A stretch of 64,000 bases of DNA from an uncultured Corynebacterium sp. (GCA_943914465.1 CALUCD010000008.1:1-64000), one strand, 5' to 3'. Numbered from the stretch's first letter, positions 8,628 through 18,481 are shown. Notes: a model not told the origin generated them from the sequence alone. A program made the numbers and translations.

Positions 8628-9395
8628 CTACTCCGGTGGGTCAAGCAGGGCGGTGGCATCTGAAGTCACAAACAAAAGTGTTTCTTTCTTACCGCGGGCA
8701 CCAGCTGCAGGCCAACTCGTAGTCTGTGTCCCCTGCACTAGACGGGAAGCTGCGGTGGCTTTCTCACTTCCGGACACAAGGAGCCAGACGCGCTGGGAGT
8801 TGCGAATGGCCGGGAGTGTCAACGTGACTCTCTCAGGAGGCGGCTTCGGAGAATCGTGAACAGCGAGCACTGCTGGCGCGTCATCGCGTAATCCGACACT
8901 ATATGGAAAGAGCGAGTTAATGTGGCCCTCACCGCCCATCCCAAGTAGGTGAATGTCGAAACCGTCGGGTGCTACGCGGTCTAGCAAACGCGTGTATGCG
9001 TTCACTGCCCCCTCCATGCTGGAGCCGTCAAGTCCGTAACCGTGAACGCGATCAGGGGGTATGCCGACGCTATCTAGCAGCGCGTCCGCCGCTTGACCTT
9101 CGTTAGAGTCCGGGTGGTGACGTGGAACGTTGCGCTCGTCGCCGAAAAAGACGTGCATGCGAGACCAGTCAATCGAGTTCTGCTGCGAGTGGCCGGTTTG
9201 GCGGGCCGAGAGCCGGTCGAGCAAGCCGATCCCAGCCGTGCCGCCCGTGAGCACAATCCGGGGAATACCATCACCGCTGACGCCACCGCGTGGATCGGAT
9301 TGAATGGCGGAGACGGTCGTGAGAAAGCGACGTGCTGCTGCGTCGATAAGCATGGGGAGCGTCTGATAGCGCTCAATCTGTACCGGTGGTGTCAT
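8628..9395 (-). CDS. pgl: 6-phosphogluconolactonase
   Basis: Hydrolyses 6-phosphogluconolactone, the second step of the oxidative pentose phosphate pathway. The 255-residue protein of the glucosamine-6-phosphate isomerase/6PGL superfamily has VLTGGTAG near residue 49, FFGDERNVPRHHPDSN with the acidic residues of the family, and LGMGGEGHINSLFP carrying the conserved His. The usual Asp before Gly-His is Glu here, a mild variation. It is the last gene of the minus-strand operon tkt-tal-zwf-opcA-pgl, overlapping opcA by 4 nt, and ends 17 nt from the convergent secG. Confidence 0.95.
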   Translation of the reverse strand: MTPPVQIERYQTLPMLIDAAARRFLTTVSAIQSDPRGGVSGDGIPRIVLTGGTAGIGLLDRLSARQTGHSQQNSIDWSRMHVFFGDERNVPRHHPDSNEGQAADALLDSVGIPPDRVHGYGLDGSSMEGAVNAYTRLLDRVAPDGFDIHLLGMGGEGHINSLFPYSVGLRDDAPAVLAVHDSPKPPPERVTLTLPAIRNSQRVWLLVSGSEKATAASRLVQGTQTTSWPAAGARGKKETLLFVTSDATALLDPPE

Positions 9396-10333
9396 ATCAA
9401 ATCCCTTGAGGTGGCGTGAACGCGGGCTAACCCGTCAAGTGCCCGCCCATAGGTGGTATCGGGGGCCAGGTGACGAAGTTCCTCGGCCAGACACTCTGCA
9501 TCCGTGCGAGAGCTCAAAGCAACGAATGTTTCAGGGTAACCGGGGACCGTGACCTTTACAGTCTGGGGGTCATGCACCTCGACGAGGATTTCTCCGATGT
9601 GAGATGACAGCGCTAGCCGTTTGATGGGTAGGCCGTCGGCATCTGCCTGTGAGGATGCAATTCGGGTGACGTTGAGCTCGAGCGCTTGAGCGAGCCAACC
9701 TGCCGCAATATCAACCGACGGGTCCTCGGGCGGCCCGGTGATCTCCACTGCCGTTACGCGTGCATCCGGGCAGCGGTCGAGCGCGGACGCGACCACCCCG
9801 CGCCAGGGTGTGATCCGCGACCACATCATGTCTGAGTCGCCGGTCGTATAGCCCGTCGTGGCGCGCAGAAGAGCGTTATCGGTGACATTTCGACGAGTGT
9901 TGGTGATGCGTCGCTGAGCAATAGAGCCAAGCTGCGCCTCGCTCGGTCGCATCGGCGCGGCGGTTGGCCACCAGGTCACGATCGGTGTGTCTGGTAGGAG
10001 CAGGGGAGTAATGACCGCATCAAGGTGGGCAGTGAGCTCCCCCCGCAGATGCATCACCACCATTTCAGAAGCGCCTGCGTCAGCTGCCACAAGCACCTGT
10101 GCATCCAGGGACGTCGAGGCGGTTTCGTCTCCCAGAATCATGACGACGACGCGTGCGGGGTGTTGGCGGGTCGCTGTACGGAGAGTAGCCAGAATGTCAT
10201 CGATGTCGTCTCGGGCATCGGCGACCACGAGCAGCGTGAGCACCCTGCCTGTTGCGAGTGAGTAACTATCGCGCGCGTTCAAAAGCGCCTCGGCGATTTG
10301 CCGTGTGGTGGTGTCGGGAAGCGAGATAATCAC
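9392..10333 (-). CDS. opcA: OpcA, glucose-6-phosphate dehydrogenase assembly protein
   Basis: OpcA partners with Zwf in actinobacteria and cyanobacteria and is needed for full glucose-6-phosphate dehydrogenase activity. The 313-residue protein begins MIISLPDTTTRQIAEALLNAR and contains the family segment TPIVTWWPTAAP (about residues 136-147). It has no catalytic signature, as expected for an accessory subunit. It lies 53 nt after zwf and overlaps pgl by 4 nt, so the oxidative branch proteins are made from one message. Confidence 0.95.
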   Translation of the reverse strand: MIISLPDTTTRQIAEALLNARDSYSLATGRVLTLLVVADARDDIDDILATLRTATRQHPARVVVMILGDETASTSLDAQVLVAADAGASEMVVMHLRGELTAHLDAVITPLLLPDTPIVTWWPTAAPMRPSEAQLGSIAQRRITNTRRNVTDNALLRATTGYTTGDSDMMWSRITPWRGVVASALDRCPDARVTAVEITGPPEDPSVDIAAGWLAQALELNVTRIASSQADADGLPIKRLALSSHIGEILVEVHDPQTVKVTVPGYPETFVALSSRTDAECLAEELRHLAPDTTYGRALDGLARVHATSRDLI

Positions 10334-10386
10334 GGTGCGATCTTTCTTCTCGGGCTAGCTCGTCGTGTCGCTGTCGCTGCGGCAGA

Positions 10387-11925
10387 TTACGGGCGGCGCC
10401 ACTCTCGTCCGTCCTTTTCGAGCATGCGGTCAGCTGATTCCGGGCCCCATGTGCCCGCGGGGTACTCGTCTGGCACACCGTTATCTACCCAGTATTCGAG
10501 AATCGGGTCCAGAATTTCCCAGCTGCGCTCGACCTCGTCGTTAGTAGGAAACAGGCTCGATTCATCCAGCAATGCATCGAGAATGAGCCGCTCGTACGCC
10601 TCTGGGGATTGCTCGGTGAACGCCTCTGAGTACGAAAAATCCATGTTCACGTCACGAACATCAAGGGTAGAACCGGGAACCTTAGATCCGAACCGCATGA
10701 GCACGCCTTCGTCTGGTTGAATGCGGATCACCACAGCGTTGTTGGTGAGCAACGCGGTTTGAGCTTGGGTGAATGGCTGATAGGGGGGTCGTTTGAATAC
10801 AAGCGCAATTTCTGTCACCCGCCGACCAAGACGCTTGCCGGTGCGTAGGTAGAAAGGCACCCCTGCCCACCGCCGGGAATTGATCGTGAGGGTGCATGCG
10901 GCAAATGTCTCAGTGGTTGAGGCAGGATCGAAACCTCCCTCTTCCCGTAGCCCGGGGACGCGTTCGGAACCCTGCCACCCCGCGGTGTATTGGCCGCGCG
11001 CGGTCGTTTCGGCATACGGTTTCGCAGCCGAAGTGGCCCGTAGCACTTTGAGCTTTTCAGCTTTGAGACGGCGGGGTGAAAACTCCGTTGGCTCCTCCAT
11101 CGCGACAAGTGCCAGCAACTGGATGAGATGGTTCTGGATGACATCGCGCGCCGCGCCGATACCGTCGTAGTAGCCGGCCCTGCCGCCAAGCCCAATATCC
11201 TCAGCCATCGTGATCTGTACGTGATCAATGAAGTGCGAATTCCACACCGGCTCGAGCATCTCGTTTGAGAAGCGCAGCGCAAGAATGTTTTGCACGGTTT
11301 CTTTGCCGAGGTAATGGTCGATTCTGAATACAGATGCTTCGGGAAACACCGTGTTCACCACAGTGTTGAGTTCCTGAGCTGATTCGAGGTCATGTCCGAA
11401 AGGCTTCTCAATGATCACTCGACGCCAGCGACTGGGCCCTTGTTCGGCCATACCGCAGCGCTGCAGCTGGTTCACTACAGTTGCAAACTGCTCAGGGGGA
11501 ACCGACAGGTAGAACGCCCAGTTGCCGCCAGTGCCTCGGGTGGCGTCCATCTGGTCCAACAGATCCGCAAGAGCCTCGAACGCGGCGTCGTCGTCAAACG
11601 TGCCGGTGACAAAGTGCATTCCCTCGGCAAGCCGCGCCCACACATTGGCGTCGAACTCGCTGCGAGCGGAGCTCATCACCGCCCGTTTGACGTAATCTTC
11701 AAACGCTGTTTTTGACCACTCGCGTCTGCCGAATCCGACGAGCGTGAAACCGGCGGGAAGCAAACCTCGGCTGGCAAGATCGTAGACGGCCGGAAGGAGC
11801 TTCTTCCTAGCCAGGTCACCTGTCACCCCGAAGATGACCATTCCGGACGGCCCGGCAATGTGGGGCAGACGCTTATCGTCTGGAGCGCGCAGCGGGTTGA
11901 ACCGCGCGGTGGCCTCATCCGTCAC
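10387..11925 (-). CDS. zwf: Glucose-6-phosphate 1-dehydrogenase
   Basis: Oxidises glucose 6-phosphate to 6-phosphogluconolactone with NADP+. The 512-residue protein has the nucleotide-binding start IFGVTGDLARKKLLPA (about residues 31-46), the substrate-binding and catalytic motif RIDHYLGKE (about 198-206) with His and Lys, and PFYLRTGKRL in the C-terminal domain. Its ATG overlaps the end of tal by 4 nt, which suggests translational coupling. The next gene is opcA, whose product assembles with it. Confidence 0.98.
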   Translation of the reverse strand: MTDEATARFNPLRAPDDKRLPHIAGPSGMVIFGVTGDLARKKLLPAVYDLASRGLLPAGFTLVGFGRREWSKTAFEDYVKRAVMSSARSEFDANVWARLAEGMHFVTGTFDDDAAFEALADLLDQMDATRGTGGNWAFYLSVPPEQFATVVNQLQRCGMAEQGPSRWRRVIIEKPFGHDLESAQELNTVVNTVFPEASVFRIDHYLGKETVQNILALRFSNEMLEPVWNSHFIDHVQITMAEDIGLGGRAGYYDGIGAARDVIQNHLIQLLALVAMEEPTEFSPRRLKAEKLKVLRATSAAKPYAETTARGQYTAGWQGSERVPGLREEGGFDPASTTETFAACTLTINSRRWAGVPFYLRTGKRLGRRVTEIALVFKRPPYQPFTQAQTALLTNNAVVIRIQPDEGVLMRFGSKVPGSTLDVRDVNMDFSYSEAFTEQSPEAYERLILDALLDESSLFPTNDEVERSWEILDPILEYWVDNGVPDEYPAGTWGPESADRMLEKDGREWRRP

Positions 11926-13007
11926 CGGAGGTTTGCCTCCATGGAGTTCAGCAACTCTCGCCAGGCATCAACGAATTTGTCAACGCCTTCGCGTTCAAGG
12001 ACCCGAACGACGTCCGCAATGTCGATTCCGACCTCATTGAGTTGGTCAAAGACCTGCTGGGCTTCGCCAGCGGTGCCGGTGAGCGTGTCGCCGTGCAGAC
12101 CGCCCTGTTGAAGTACTGCATCAATTGTGGCCTCGGGCATCGTGTTCACGGTGTCAGGGCCCGCCAGCTCGGTGACATACATCGTCGCTGGATAATCCGG
12201 ATTTTTCACACCGGTCGACGCCCACAATGGGCGTTGCTTGTTCGCGCCGGCAGGAAGGTCTGCCATGTCCGCGAATTCGTCGCTGAACACCTGGTAAGCC
12301 AAGCGCGCGTTGGCGATACCTGCCCTGCCGCGCAGTGCAAGCGCTTCGTCGGAGCCGATGAGCTCGAGCCGTTTGTCTACCTCGGTGTCCATCCGCGAGA
12401 CGAAGAAGGACGCGACGGAGTGGATGGAGGCGACATCTTTACCGGCAGCAGCAGCTCGACGGATGCCTTCTTTATAGGCGGCGATGACCTGCCGATAACG
12501 ATCAACTGAAAAGATCAGGGTGACGTTGACCGAAATGCCTGCTGCAAGGGAAGCAGTAATCGCCGGAAGTGACTCATCTGTCGCGGGTATCTTGATCATC
12601 ACGTTGTCCCGCCCCACGAGCTTCCAGAGCTCAGCGGCCTGAGCGACAGTCTTTTCCTCGTCGGCAGCGTAGCGTGGGTCAACCTCGATTGAGACGCGTC
12701 CGTCTCTCCCGTTCGTTGCTGCATAGACGTCGGCGAACAGGTCGCACGCGTCCTTAACGTCTTTCACACTCATTGCGTAGACGGCTGCGTCGGCCGCTGA
12801 GCTTGTCTCCCGTAGAGATGCGAGCTGTTCGGAGTACGCGTCGCCGACGGACATGGCTTTGGCGAAGATCGCTGGATTGGTGGTCACACCCACGACGGAC
12901 TTTTGCGCCTTAATCTCATCCAGGTTCCCAGTGGTGATGCGGTCGCGGGACAGATCATCGAGCCAGGTTGAGGTGCCGAGTTGAAAGAGCTCGTCAATTG
13001 CAGTCAT
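11922..13007 (-). CDS. tal: Transaldolase
   Basis: Transfers a dihydroxyacetone unit between sugar phosphates in the non-oxidative pentose phosphate pathway. The 361-residue protein belongs to the longer actinobacterial class: VGVTTNPAIFAKA near residue 40, SIEVDPR near 107, and the Schiff-base Lys in NVMIKIPATDES (about residue 138). It sits 36 nt after tkt and overlaps zwf by 4 nt. Confidence 0.97.
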   Translation of the reverse strand: MTAIDELFQLGTSTWLDDLSRDRITTGNLDEIKAQKSVVGVTTNPAIFAKAMSVGDAYSEQLASLRETSSAADAAVYAMSVKDVKDACDLFADVYAATNGRDGRVSIEVDPRYAADEEKTVAQAAELWKLVGRDNVMIKIPATDESLPAITASLAAGISVNVTLIFSVDRYRQVIAAYKEGIRRAAAAGKDVASIHSVASFFVSRMDTEVDKRLELIGSDEALALRGRAGIANARLAYQVFSDEFADMADLPAGANKQRPLWASTGVKNPDYPATMYVTELAGPDTVNTMPEATIDAVLQQGGLHGDTLTGTAGEAQQVFDQLNEVGIDIADVVRVLEREGVDKFVDAWRELLNSMEANLR

Positions 13008-13043
13008 GGGTGGAAAACCGTCCTTTTGATTCGATTGACTGGA

Positions 13044-15221
13044 CTATTTGCCGTCTCCACGGGTGGGTTCACTTTCAGTAGCACCAACCCGCTCGCTGAC
13101 GGCCACGGGGCGACCGTCGCGGACTGCGCTCAGGGTCTCCCGCGCGACCCGAACCACGTTCTCAGCAGTGAACCCAAAGCGTTCAAACAGTTCCGCACCC
13201 GGTGCGGAGGCTCCGAAATGTTCGAGTGACACTGCGCGACCGTGTTCACCTAGGAAGCGGAACCACGGCATCGAGACTCCCGCCTCGATGGAGACTCGCG
13301 CAAGAACCTCGCGGGGCAGGATGGAGTCGATGTAATCGTCGTCTTGTTCCATAAACCAGTCCATGCACGGCACAGAAACAACGCGCGTTGATACCCCTTC
13401 AGCTTCGAGCACCGTCGCCGCCTCGACTGCATATTGCACTTCTGAGCCGGTCGCCATCAGCACGATGTCGGGCTTGTCGCTTGATTCTTCAACCAGCACA
13501 TACGCGCCACGAGCCACCCCGTCGAATGCCTTTTCCTTCGTACCCACCAGCACCGGCAGGGTCTGACGAGACAGCGCCAGTGCCTTCGGCTGTTCCTTCG
13601 CTTCCAACGCGGCCTTCCACGCAGCGGAAGTCTCATTCGCGTCTGCGGGGCGGATGACCGCGAGATCGGGAATGGCGCGCAGTGCTGTGAGCGTTTCGAC
13701 GGGCTGGTGCGTGGGGCCATCCTCGCCAAGACCAATCGAGTCGTGGGTAAAGACGTAGTAGCCGTCAATACCGGACAGAGCGGCAACACGGATGGCGGGG
13801 TAGAGGTATTCCGAGAAGATCAAAAACGTACCGCCGTAGACGCGGGTACCGCCGTGGAGAGCGATACCGTTCATAATCGCCCCCATCCCATGCTCCCGAA
13901 TGCCAAAGTGCAGATTTCGGCCGTACGGGTTAGCAGAGAACATCTCAGTCGAGATCGACGAGGGGCCGAACGACGGCTCGCCCTTGATGAGCGTGTTATT
14001 GGAGCCCGCTAAGTCCGCTGAGCCTCCCCAAAGCTCGGGAAGTGCAGCAGCAGCGGCTTGGATGGCAGCCTCCGATGCCTTGCGCGTCGCGATGCCTTTT
14101 TCATCCGGGTCCCAAGTTGGAAAAGCAGGCTCTTCGCCCCATCCGGCCGGCAGCTCACGGGCATTCACCCGATCAAAGAGCTGTTTATTTTCGGGGCAGC
14201 GCTGCGCCCAATCATTGAATGCGTTTTCCCATTCAGCCCGGACATCTGCGGCGCGCTCACCCAGCGATCGGGTGTGTGCGAGCACCTGCGCCTCCTCGGG
14301 GAAGTGCACCTCCTCGTCGAAACCAAGCTCCGCCTTGACCGCCCGAACCTCGTCAGGCCCCAGAGCGGCACCGTGAATCGCACCAGTATTCATCAACGTC
14401 GGGGCGGGGTAGCCGATGACCGTTTTGACCCGAATAATTGTTGGACGGTTAGTTTCGGCCTGGGCCTGCGCAACAGCACGCTCAATGGCCACAACGTCCT
14501 CGCCGGATTCGACGGTTAAGGTTTCCCAGCCGTAGGCCGCGTAGCGGGCGAGTACATCCTCTGTGAATGCAATGCGCGTGTCGTCCTCAATCGAGATGCG
14601 ATTGTCATCCCAGAACACGATCAGGTTGCCCAGGCCTTGGGTGCCGGCGAGGGACGACGCCTCCGAGGTCACCCCTTCCTGCAAGCATCCGTCACCGGCA
14701 ACCACATAGACAAAGTGATCGAACGGTGATTCCCCAGCGGGAGCATCGGGATCAAACAACCCGCGTTCGCGCCGGGCAGCCATTGCCATTCCGACTGCGG
14801 ATGCCAAGCCCTGGCCGAGCGGCCCCGTGGTGATTTCGATGTGATCGGTGTGGTTGTACTCAGGATGCCCGGGAGTCTTCGAAGCCCAGGTTCGAAGTGC
14901 CTTCAAATCGCCGAGCTCAAGACCAAATCCGCCAAGGTAGAGCTGGATGTATTGCGTGAGCGACGAGTGCCCATTCGACAGCACGAAACGATCACGGCCG
15001 ACCCACTTCGGGTCTCGTGGGTCAAGGCGCATAACCCGCTGGAACAACGTATAAGCCAGGGGTGCGAGCGACATCGCGGTGCCGGGATGTCCCGAGCCGC
15101 AATGCTCAACCGCGTCGGCTGCAAGCACACGGGCGGTGTCCACGGCACGCGTATCAGTATCCGTCCAGTCCTCCGGGTAGTTTCGCACGGTCATGGCCTG
15201 AAGTTCAGGGGGCAGGGTCAC
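13044..15221 (-). CDS. tkt: Transketolase
   Basis: Thiamine-diphosphate enzyme moving two-carbon units between sugar phosphates. The 725-residue protein shows the N-terminal HCGSGHPGTAMSLAP, the ThDP-binding motif starting GDGCLQEG and ending in FWDDN, and the pyrimidine-domain segment ending GIREHGMGAIMNG. The start is a GTG at 15221, preceded by GAGAGG. First gene of tkt-tal-zwf-opcA-pgl. Its promoter lies in the 319-nt region shared with the divergent ctaB; the upstream minus strand has TA-rich possibilities such as TATGTA, none decisive. Confidence 0.97.
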   Translation of the reverse strand: MTLPPELQAMTVRNYPEDWTDTDTRAVDTARVLAADAVEHCGSGHPGTAMSLAPLAYTLFQRVMRLDPRDPKWVGRDRFVLSNGHSSLTQYIQLYLGGFGLELGDLKALRTWASKTPGHPEYNHTDHIEITTGPLGQGLASAVGMAMAARRERGLFDPDAPAGESPFDHFVYVVAGDGCLQEGVTSEASSLAGTQGLGNLIVFWDDNRISIEDDTRIAFTEDVLARYAAYGWETLTVESGEDVVAIERAVAQAQAETNRPTIIRVKTVIGYPAPTLMNTGAIHGAALGPDEVRAVKAELGFDEEVHFPEEAQVLAHTRSLGERAADVRAEWENAFNDWAQRCPENKQLFDRVNARELPAGWGEEPAFPTWDPDEKGIATRKASEAAIQAAAAALPELWGGSADLAGSNNTLIKGEPSFGPSSISTEMFSANPYGRNLHFGIREHGMGAIMNGIALHGGTRVYGGTFLIFSEYLYPAIRVAALSGIDGYYVFTHDSIGLGEDGPTHQPVETLTALRAIPDLAVIRPADANETSAAWKAALEAKEQPKALALSRQTLPVLVGTKEKAFDGVARGAYVLVEESSDKPDIVLMATGSEVQYAVEAATVLEAEGVSTRVVSVPCMDWFMEQDDDYIDSILPREVLARVSIEAGVSMPWFRFLGEHGRAVSLEHFGASAPGAELFERFGFTAENVVRVARETLSAVRDGRPVAVSERVGATESEPTRGDGK

Positions 15222-15540
15222 AGAAGCCTCTCTTCAATACGTTTGATCGTTGAATACTGGATAGCGGGTCGTTACATAGCCTGTGGGATGCACCGTTTTC
15301 CGTCTATCGTCCGCCGGGGACTTTCCGTTCGATCCTACCGCGCGAATGGGGGGCAGGGGCAGCTCCATGCTTACTAAGTGTGGTGTCCCGAACTTGGGTC
15401 AGTTCTGCGTCCAACGACGATTCGTTGCAGACCGAGCGCGACGACTAACATCATCCGAAGGAATGATGCCGCAGATCGACCCCAGATCGAACCCAGATCG
15501 AAGCGTAGGAGCAGCGGCGTAAACGTTGCACGAAGGAGCT
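15222..15540 (+). promoter_or_regulatory. Divergent tkt/ctaB intergenic region
   Basis: No gene seen. The ctaB-proximal half holds TTGCAG (15425-15430) and TAACAT (15446-15451) with a 15-nt spacer, a possible promoter. Nearer the gene are three copies of AGATCGA (15473-15479, 15484-15490, 15495-15501), one every 11 bp, just before the ribosome binding site AAGGAG at 15533. Confidence 0.4.
15473..15501 (+). repeat. Three 11-bp-spaced direct repeats before ctaB
   Basis: AGATCGA occurs three times with an exact period of 11 bp, with CC-rich spacers. The spacing is close to one helical turn. It could be a chance tandem duplication or a protein-binding array in the ctaB leader. Confidence 0.6.
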
Positions 15541-16458
15541 GTGTTGGAGACCATCAAGGCGTATTTCGCATTGACGAAGCCAAGGGTCATCGAGCTACTC
15601 CTTGTCGCAGCGATCCCGGCGATGCTGCAGGCGGATCGGGGAGAGGTCAGTCTGTGGCTCATCTTGGCAACCCTGTTTGGCGGATGGATGGGCGCTGGCG
15701 CTGCAAACACCTTCAATATGGTTGCTGACTATGACATCGACCAGAAAATGGGACGGACTCGGGCGCGTCCGCTTGTTCGCGAGCGGGTAACGAAGCGGAA
15801 AGCGGCCGTGTTTGCCTGGGTCTTGTTGGTGTGCTCAGTGCTGTGGCTGGGGTTCATTTGCGGCTCGTGGCTGGCAGCAGGGTTCATCATCCTGACTAAC
15901 GTCTTTTACATCTTCGTCTACACCAAGTGGCTGAAGCGGCGGACCTGGCAGAATGTCATTTGGGGCGGGGCCGCAGGTTGCATGCCAGTGCTCGTCGGCT
16001 GGGCGGTGATCCGCGACAACGTCAACGACGGCTCACCCGACCATTGGTGGCAAGCCGTCGTGATGTTCATGATCATCTTCTTCTGGACGCCGCCGCACAC
16101 CTGGGCGTTGGCGATGAAGTACAAAGACGACTACGCACGTGCAAACGTGCCCATGTTGCCGGTGATTGCGAGCGCGTCCGAGACGACCCGGCAGATTCTT
16201 CTTTACTCGTGGCTTACCGTAGCTACATCACTCGTCCTGGCCCCGGCTACCTCATGGATTTACCTCGCCGTTGCGCTGGCCTCCGGAGCAGTGTTCCTCA
16301 TCATGGCGACCCGCTTGCACCACGGCATTACAGCAGGTGCGGACGTGAAGCCGCTGAAGCTGTTCATTCTCTCAAACAACTACTTGGCAGCGTTGTTTCT
16401 CGGTCTATCGGTCGACGCGGTCATTGGGTGGCCGAGTCTGAGTGAGGTGCTCACGTAA
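15541..16458 (+). CDS. ctaB: Protoheme IX farnesyltransferase (heme O synthase)
   Basis: UbiA-type membrane prenyltransferase that adds farnesyl to heme b, giving heme O for the aa3 oxidase. The 305-residue protein starts with LTKPRVIELLLVAAIPAMLQ, followed by the Asp-rich metal site NMVADYDIDQKMGRTRARPL (about residues 61-80) and multiple membrane segments. Start choice: AAGGAG at 15533-15538 lies only 2 nt before GTG 15541 and 5 nt before TTG 15544, so either is possible; homologues that begin MLETIKAY favour 15541. Divergent from tkt and convergent with qor; ctaA nearby completes heme A synthesis. Confidence 0.94.
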   Translation: MLETIKAYFALTKPRVIELLLVAAIPAMLQADRGEVSLWLILATLFGGWMGAGAANTFNMVADYDIDQKMGRTRARPLVRERVTKRKAAVFAWVLLVCSVLWLGFICGSWLAAGFIILTNVFYIFVYTKWLKRRTWQNVIWGGAAGCMPVLVGWAVIRDNVNDGSPDHWWQAVVMFMIIFFWTPPHTWALAMKYKDDYARANVPMLPVIASASETTRQILLYSWLTVATSLVLAPATSWIYLAVALASGAVFLIMATRLHHGITAGADVKPLKLFILSNNYLAALFLGLSVDAVIGWPSLSEVLT

Positions 16459-16469
16459 CGATTCAGCCG

Positions 16470-17435
16470 CTAGCCCGACACGTTGAGCACAACTGAACCG
16501 GTTGTTGCCCGCGCCTGCAGGTCCTCATGAGCACGTTGAGCCTGCGCGAGCGGGTAGTCGCTGTTGACTTGAAACTTCAGCTTCCCCGCCGCTACGGCCT
16601 CGACCACCGCTTGCGCTCGTGTTTGAAACTCCTCGTCCGTAGCGGTGTAGGCCGCAAGCGATGGCCTGGTAAGAAAGAGCGAGCCGCTGCGGTTGAGACG
16701 TTGGATCTCGAACGGTTCGACATCACCCGACGCAGAGCCGAACGAGCAGACCAGACCGCGGGGCCGGCACACGTCAAGCGCGAAATCAAAGGTGTCTTTG
16801 CCTACGCCGTCGTAGACCACGTCCACTCCGACACCCCCATTTTCAGCGATTATCGTTGAGGCGAGATCGGGAGCGTACGTGAACGCTTGCGTCGCGCCGG
16901 CTTGCAGGGCCAGTTCCGCCTTCTTCGGGGTTGATACCACGGAGTAGATCTTCGCACCCCGCGCGGCGGCCATCTGTGTCAGCACCAGGCCGACTCCGCC
17001 TGCACCCGCAGTCACCACCAGTGACGTATCGCTCGTCACGCGGTAAACCGATTCAGTGAGGTAATGCGCGGTCATTCCCTGCAGCAACATTGATGCTGCA
17101 ACGGGCTTATCAATCTCAGGCGGAACGCGGACGACCCGGGTGCGCTGAACAACCGTTTGCTCAGCGTAGGAGCCCTGCGCCTCGGTGAACGCGACGACTG
17201 TTCCAGTCGCGAACTGTCCTGCGGGATCGTATGCAACGCGCCCCACACCTTCAGAGCCCGGGATATATGGGACAGAAGATGGGTAAGCGCCTGACCGGAA
17301 GTAGGTGTCGATGTAGTTGACGCCGACATATGAGACGTCGATAAGCAGCTGCTCCTCGGAGGGCGAGGGCGGCTCAGTCTCGGTGTAGCGTAGTACTTCA
17401 GGCCCGCCGTGATGCTCGACGAGGATCGCTTTCAT
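16470..17435 (-). CDS. qor: Zinc-independent quinone oxidoreductase (MDR family)
   Basis: NADPH:quinone reductase-like member of the medium-chain dehydrogenase family without the zinc ligands. The 321-residue protein begins MKAILVEHHGGPEVLRYTE, has NYIDTYFRSGAYP and the nucleotide-binding AGAGGVGLVLTQMA (about residues 150-163). ATG 17435 is chosen because it matches the family N-terminus and follows AGAAAG; an upstream in-frame start would add 28 residues with no homology features. Its start lies inside the 3' end of ctaA (38-nt overlap), implying coupling. The physiological electron acceptor is unknown. Confidence 0.9.
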   Translation of the reverse strand: MKAILVEHHGGPEVLRYTETEPPSPSEEQLLIDVSYVGVNYIDTYFRSGAYPSSVPYIPGSEGVGRVAYDPAGQFATGTVVAFTEAQGSYAEQTVVQRTRVVRVPPEIDKPVAASMLLQGMTAHYLTESVYRVTSDTSLVVTAGAGGVGLVLTQMAAARGAKIYSVVSTPKKAELALQAGATQAFTYAPDLASTIIAENGGVGVDVVYDGVGKDTFDFALDVCRPRGLVCSFGSASGDVEPFEIQRLNRSGSLFLTRPSLAAYTATDEEFQTRAQAVVEAVAAGKLKFQVNSDYPLAQAQRAHEDLQARATTGSVVLNVSG

Positions 17436-18423
17436 GCTGTGACCAACTTTCTGCTGTACCTGATGTAACCAAGGGAAGACGGCGGCGTCCGTGCGCGTAA
17501 ACGAACGCGCTACACGCAACGACGACCGAACTCATGGCAATGTGCAGCGGCACTGTCCAACGCGGCACTCCAAGATAGAACTGGGTGACACCAATGGCCC
17601 ATTGGATGACAATCATGCCGACCAGCACCAGTGAAGCACGAAATGCATCTTTCGGCGCGTGGTGGCGGCGTAGCAGGTAGACGGTGAGCAGTGTTGCAGC
17701 CAGGTAAACATACATGGACCCAGCGTGGATGTAGGCGAGCATCCTAGTGTCTAGTGCGAGCCGGCCATCCATGCCCACACCTGCGTCCCCGGAATGCGGG
17801 CCAGACCCGGTCACCATAGTTCCGGTGATTAAGACCAGGGACAACGCTACCGCGGCAGCAATGACGCAGATTGTGACGCTGTGAGGGAAACGCTCGGTCG
17901 GTGTGCCATGGTCTGATTCTGCGATGCGCATATACAGCACAGCAGCGATCCACACTAAAACCATTGACGGAAGGAAGTGGATCGCTACCGCCCACCACTG
18001 AAGCTCAAGCAAGACGGAAATGCCCCCGATCACAGCTTGGAGTCCGACCCCAGCCAAGGAGGCCACAGCAAGCCGAGTCACTTGTTTACGCCGCCCAGCG
18101 CGGTATACAGCTACGACGACGGCGATTGCGGCAGCAGCAACCACAAATGTAAGAAGGCGGTTGCCAAACTCGATCGCCTGGTGGATCCACGGTGCCGCCC
18201 CGGGCACGGGAACAAGCGAACCTTCATGGCACAGCGGCCAGTCCGCACACCCGAGGCCGGAACCGGTGACGCGGACGAGTGAGCCGGTGACGGTGATCCC
18301 ACCTTGACAGATGAGCAGCACCAGAGCCAACAGTCGTTGTAGCCGCAGAGATGGCCCCGAGGTTGCGACATCGTCTGCTTCGTTGGCACCGTGCGGTGCT
18401 GCTGAGGCGTGGGTGGTGCTCAC
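17398..18423 (-). CDS. ctaA: Heme A synthase (CtaA/COX15)
   Basis: Membrane oxygenase converting heme O to heme A for cytochrome aa3. The 341-residue protein has about eight membrane segments with the conserved heme-ligand His residues in WIHQAIEFGNR, AIHFLPSMV, YIHAGSMYVYL and PLHIAMSSVV, and a Cys pair in GLGCADWPLCHEG on the first outer loop, as in Gram-positive members. It overlaps qor by 38 nt. Together with ctaB nearby it makes the heme A pathway. The C-terminal tail after the last helix is short and charged. Confidence 0.94.
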   Translation of the reverse strand: MSTTHASAAPHGANEADDVATSGPSLRLQRLLALVLLICQGGITVTGSLVRVTGSGLGCADWPLCHEGSLVPVPGAAPWIHQAIEFGNRLLTFVVAAAAIAVVVAVYRAGRRKQVTRLAVASLAGVGLQAVIGGISVLLELQWWAVAIHFLPSMVLVWIAAVLYMRIAESDHGTPTERFPHSVTICVIAAAVALSLVLITGTMVTGSGPHSGDAGVGMDGRLALDTRMLAYIHAGSMYVYLAATLLTVYLLRRHHAPKDAFRASLVLVGMIVIQWAIGVTQFYLGVPRWTVPLHIAMSSVVVACSAFVYAHGRRRLPLVTSGTAESWSQHESDPRRASRRA

Positions 18424-18481
18424 TGAAACGCTGCCTTCCTGATGCTTTTCGACGTCTGACCAAGCGTGTCAGCCCATAAGC

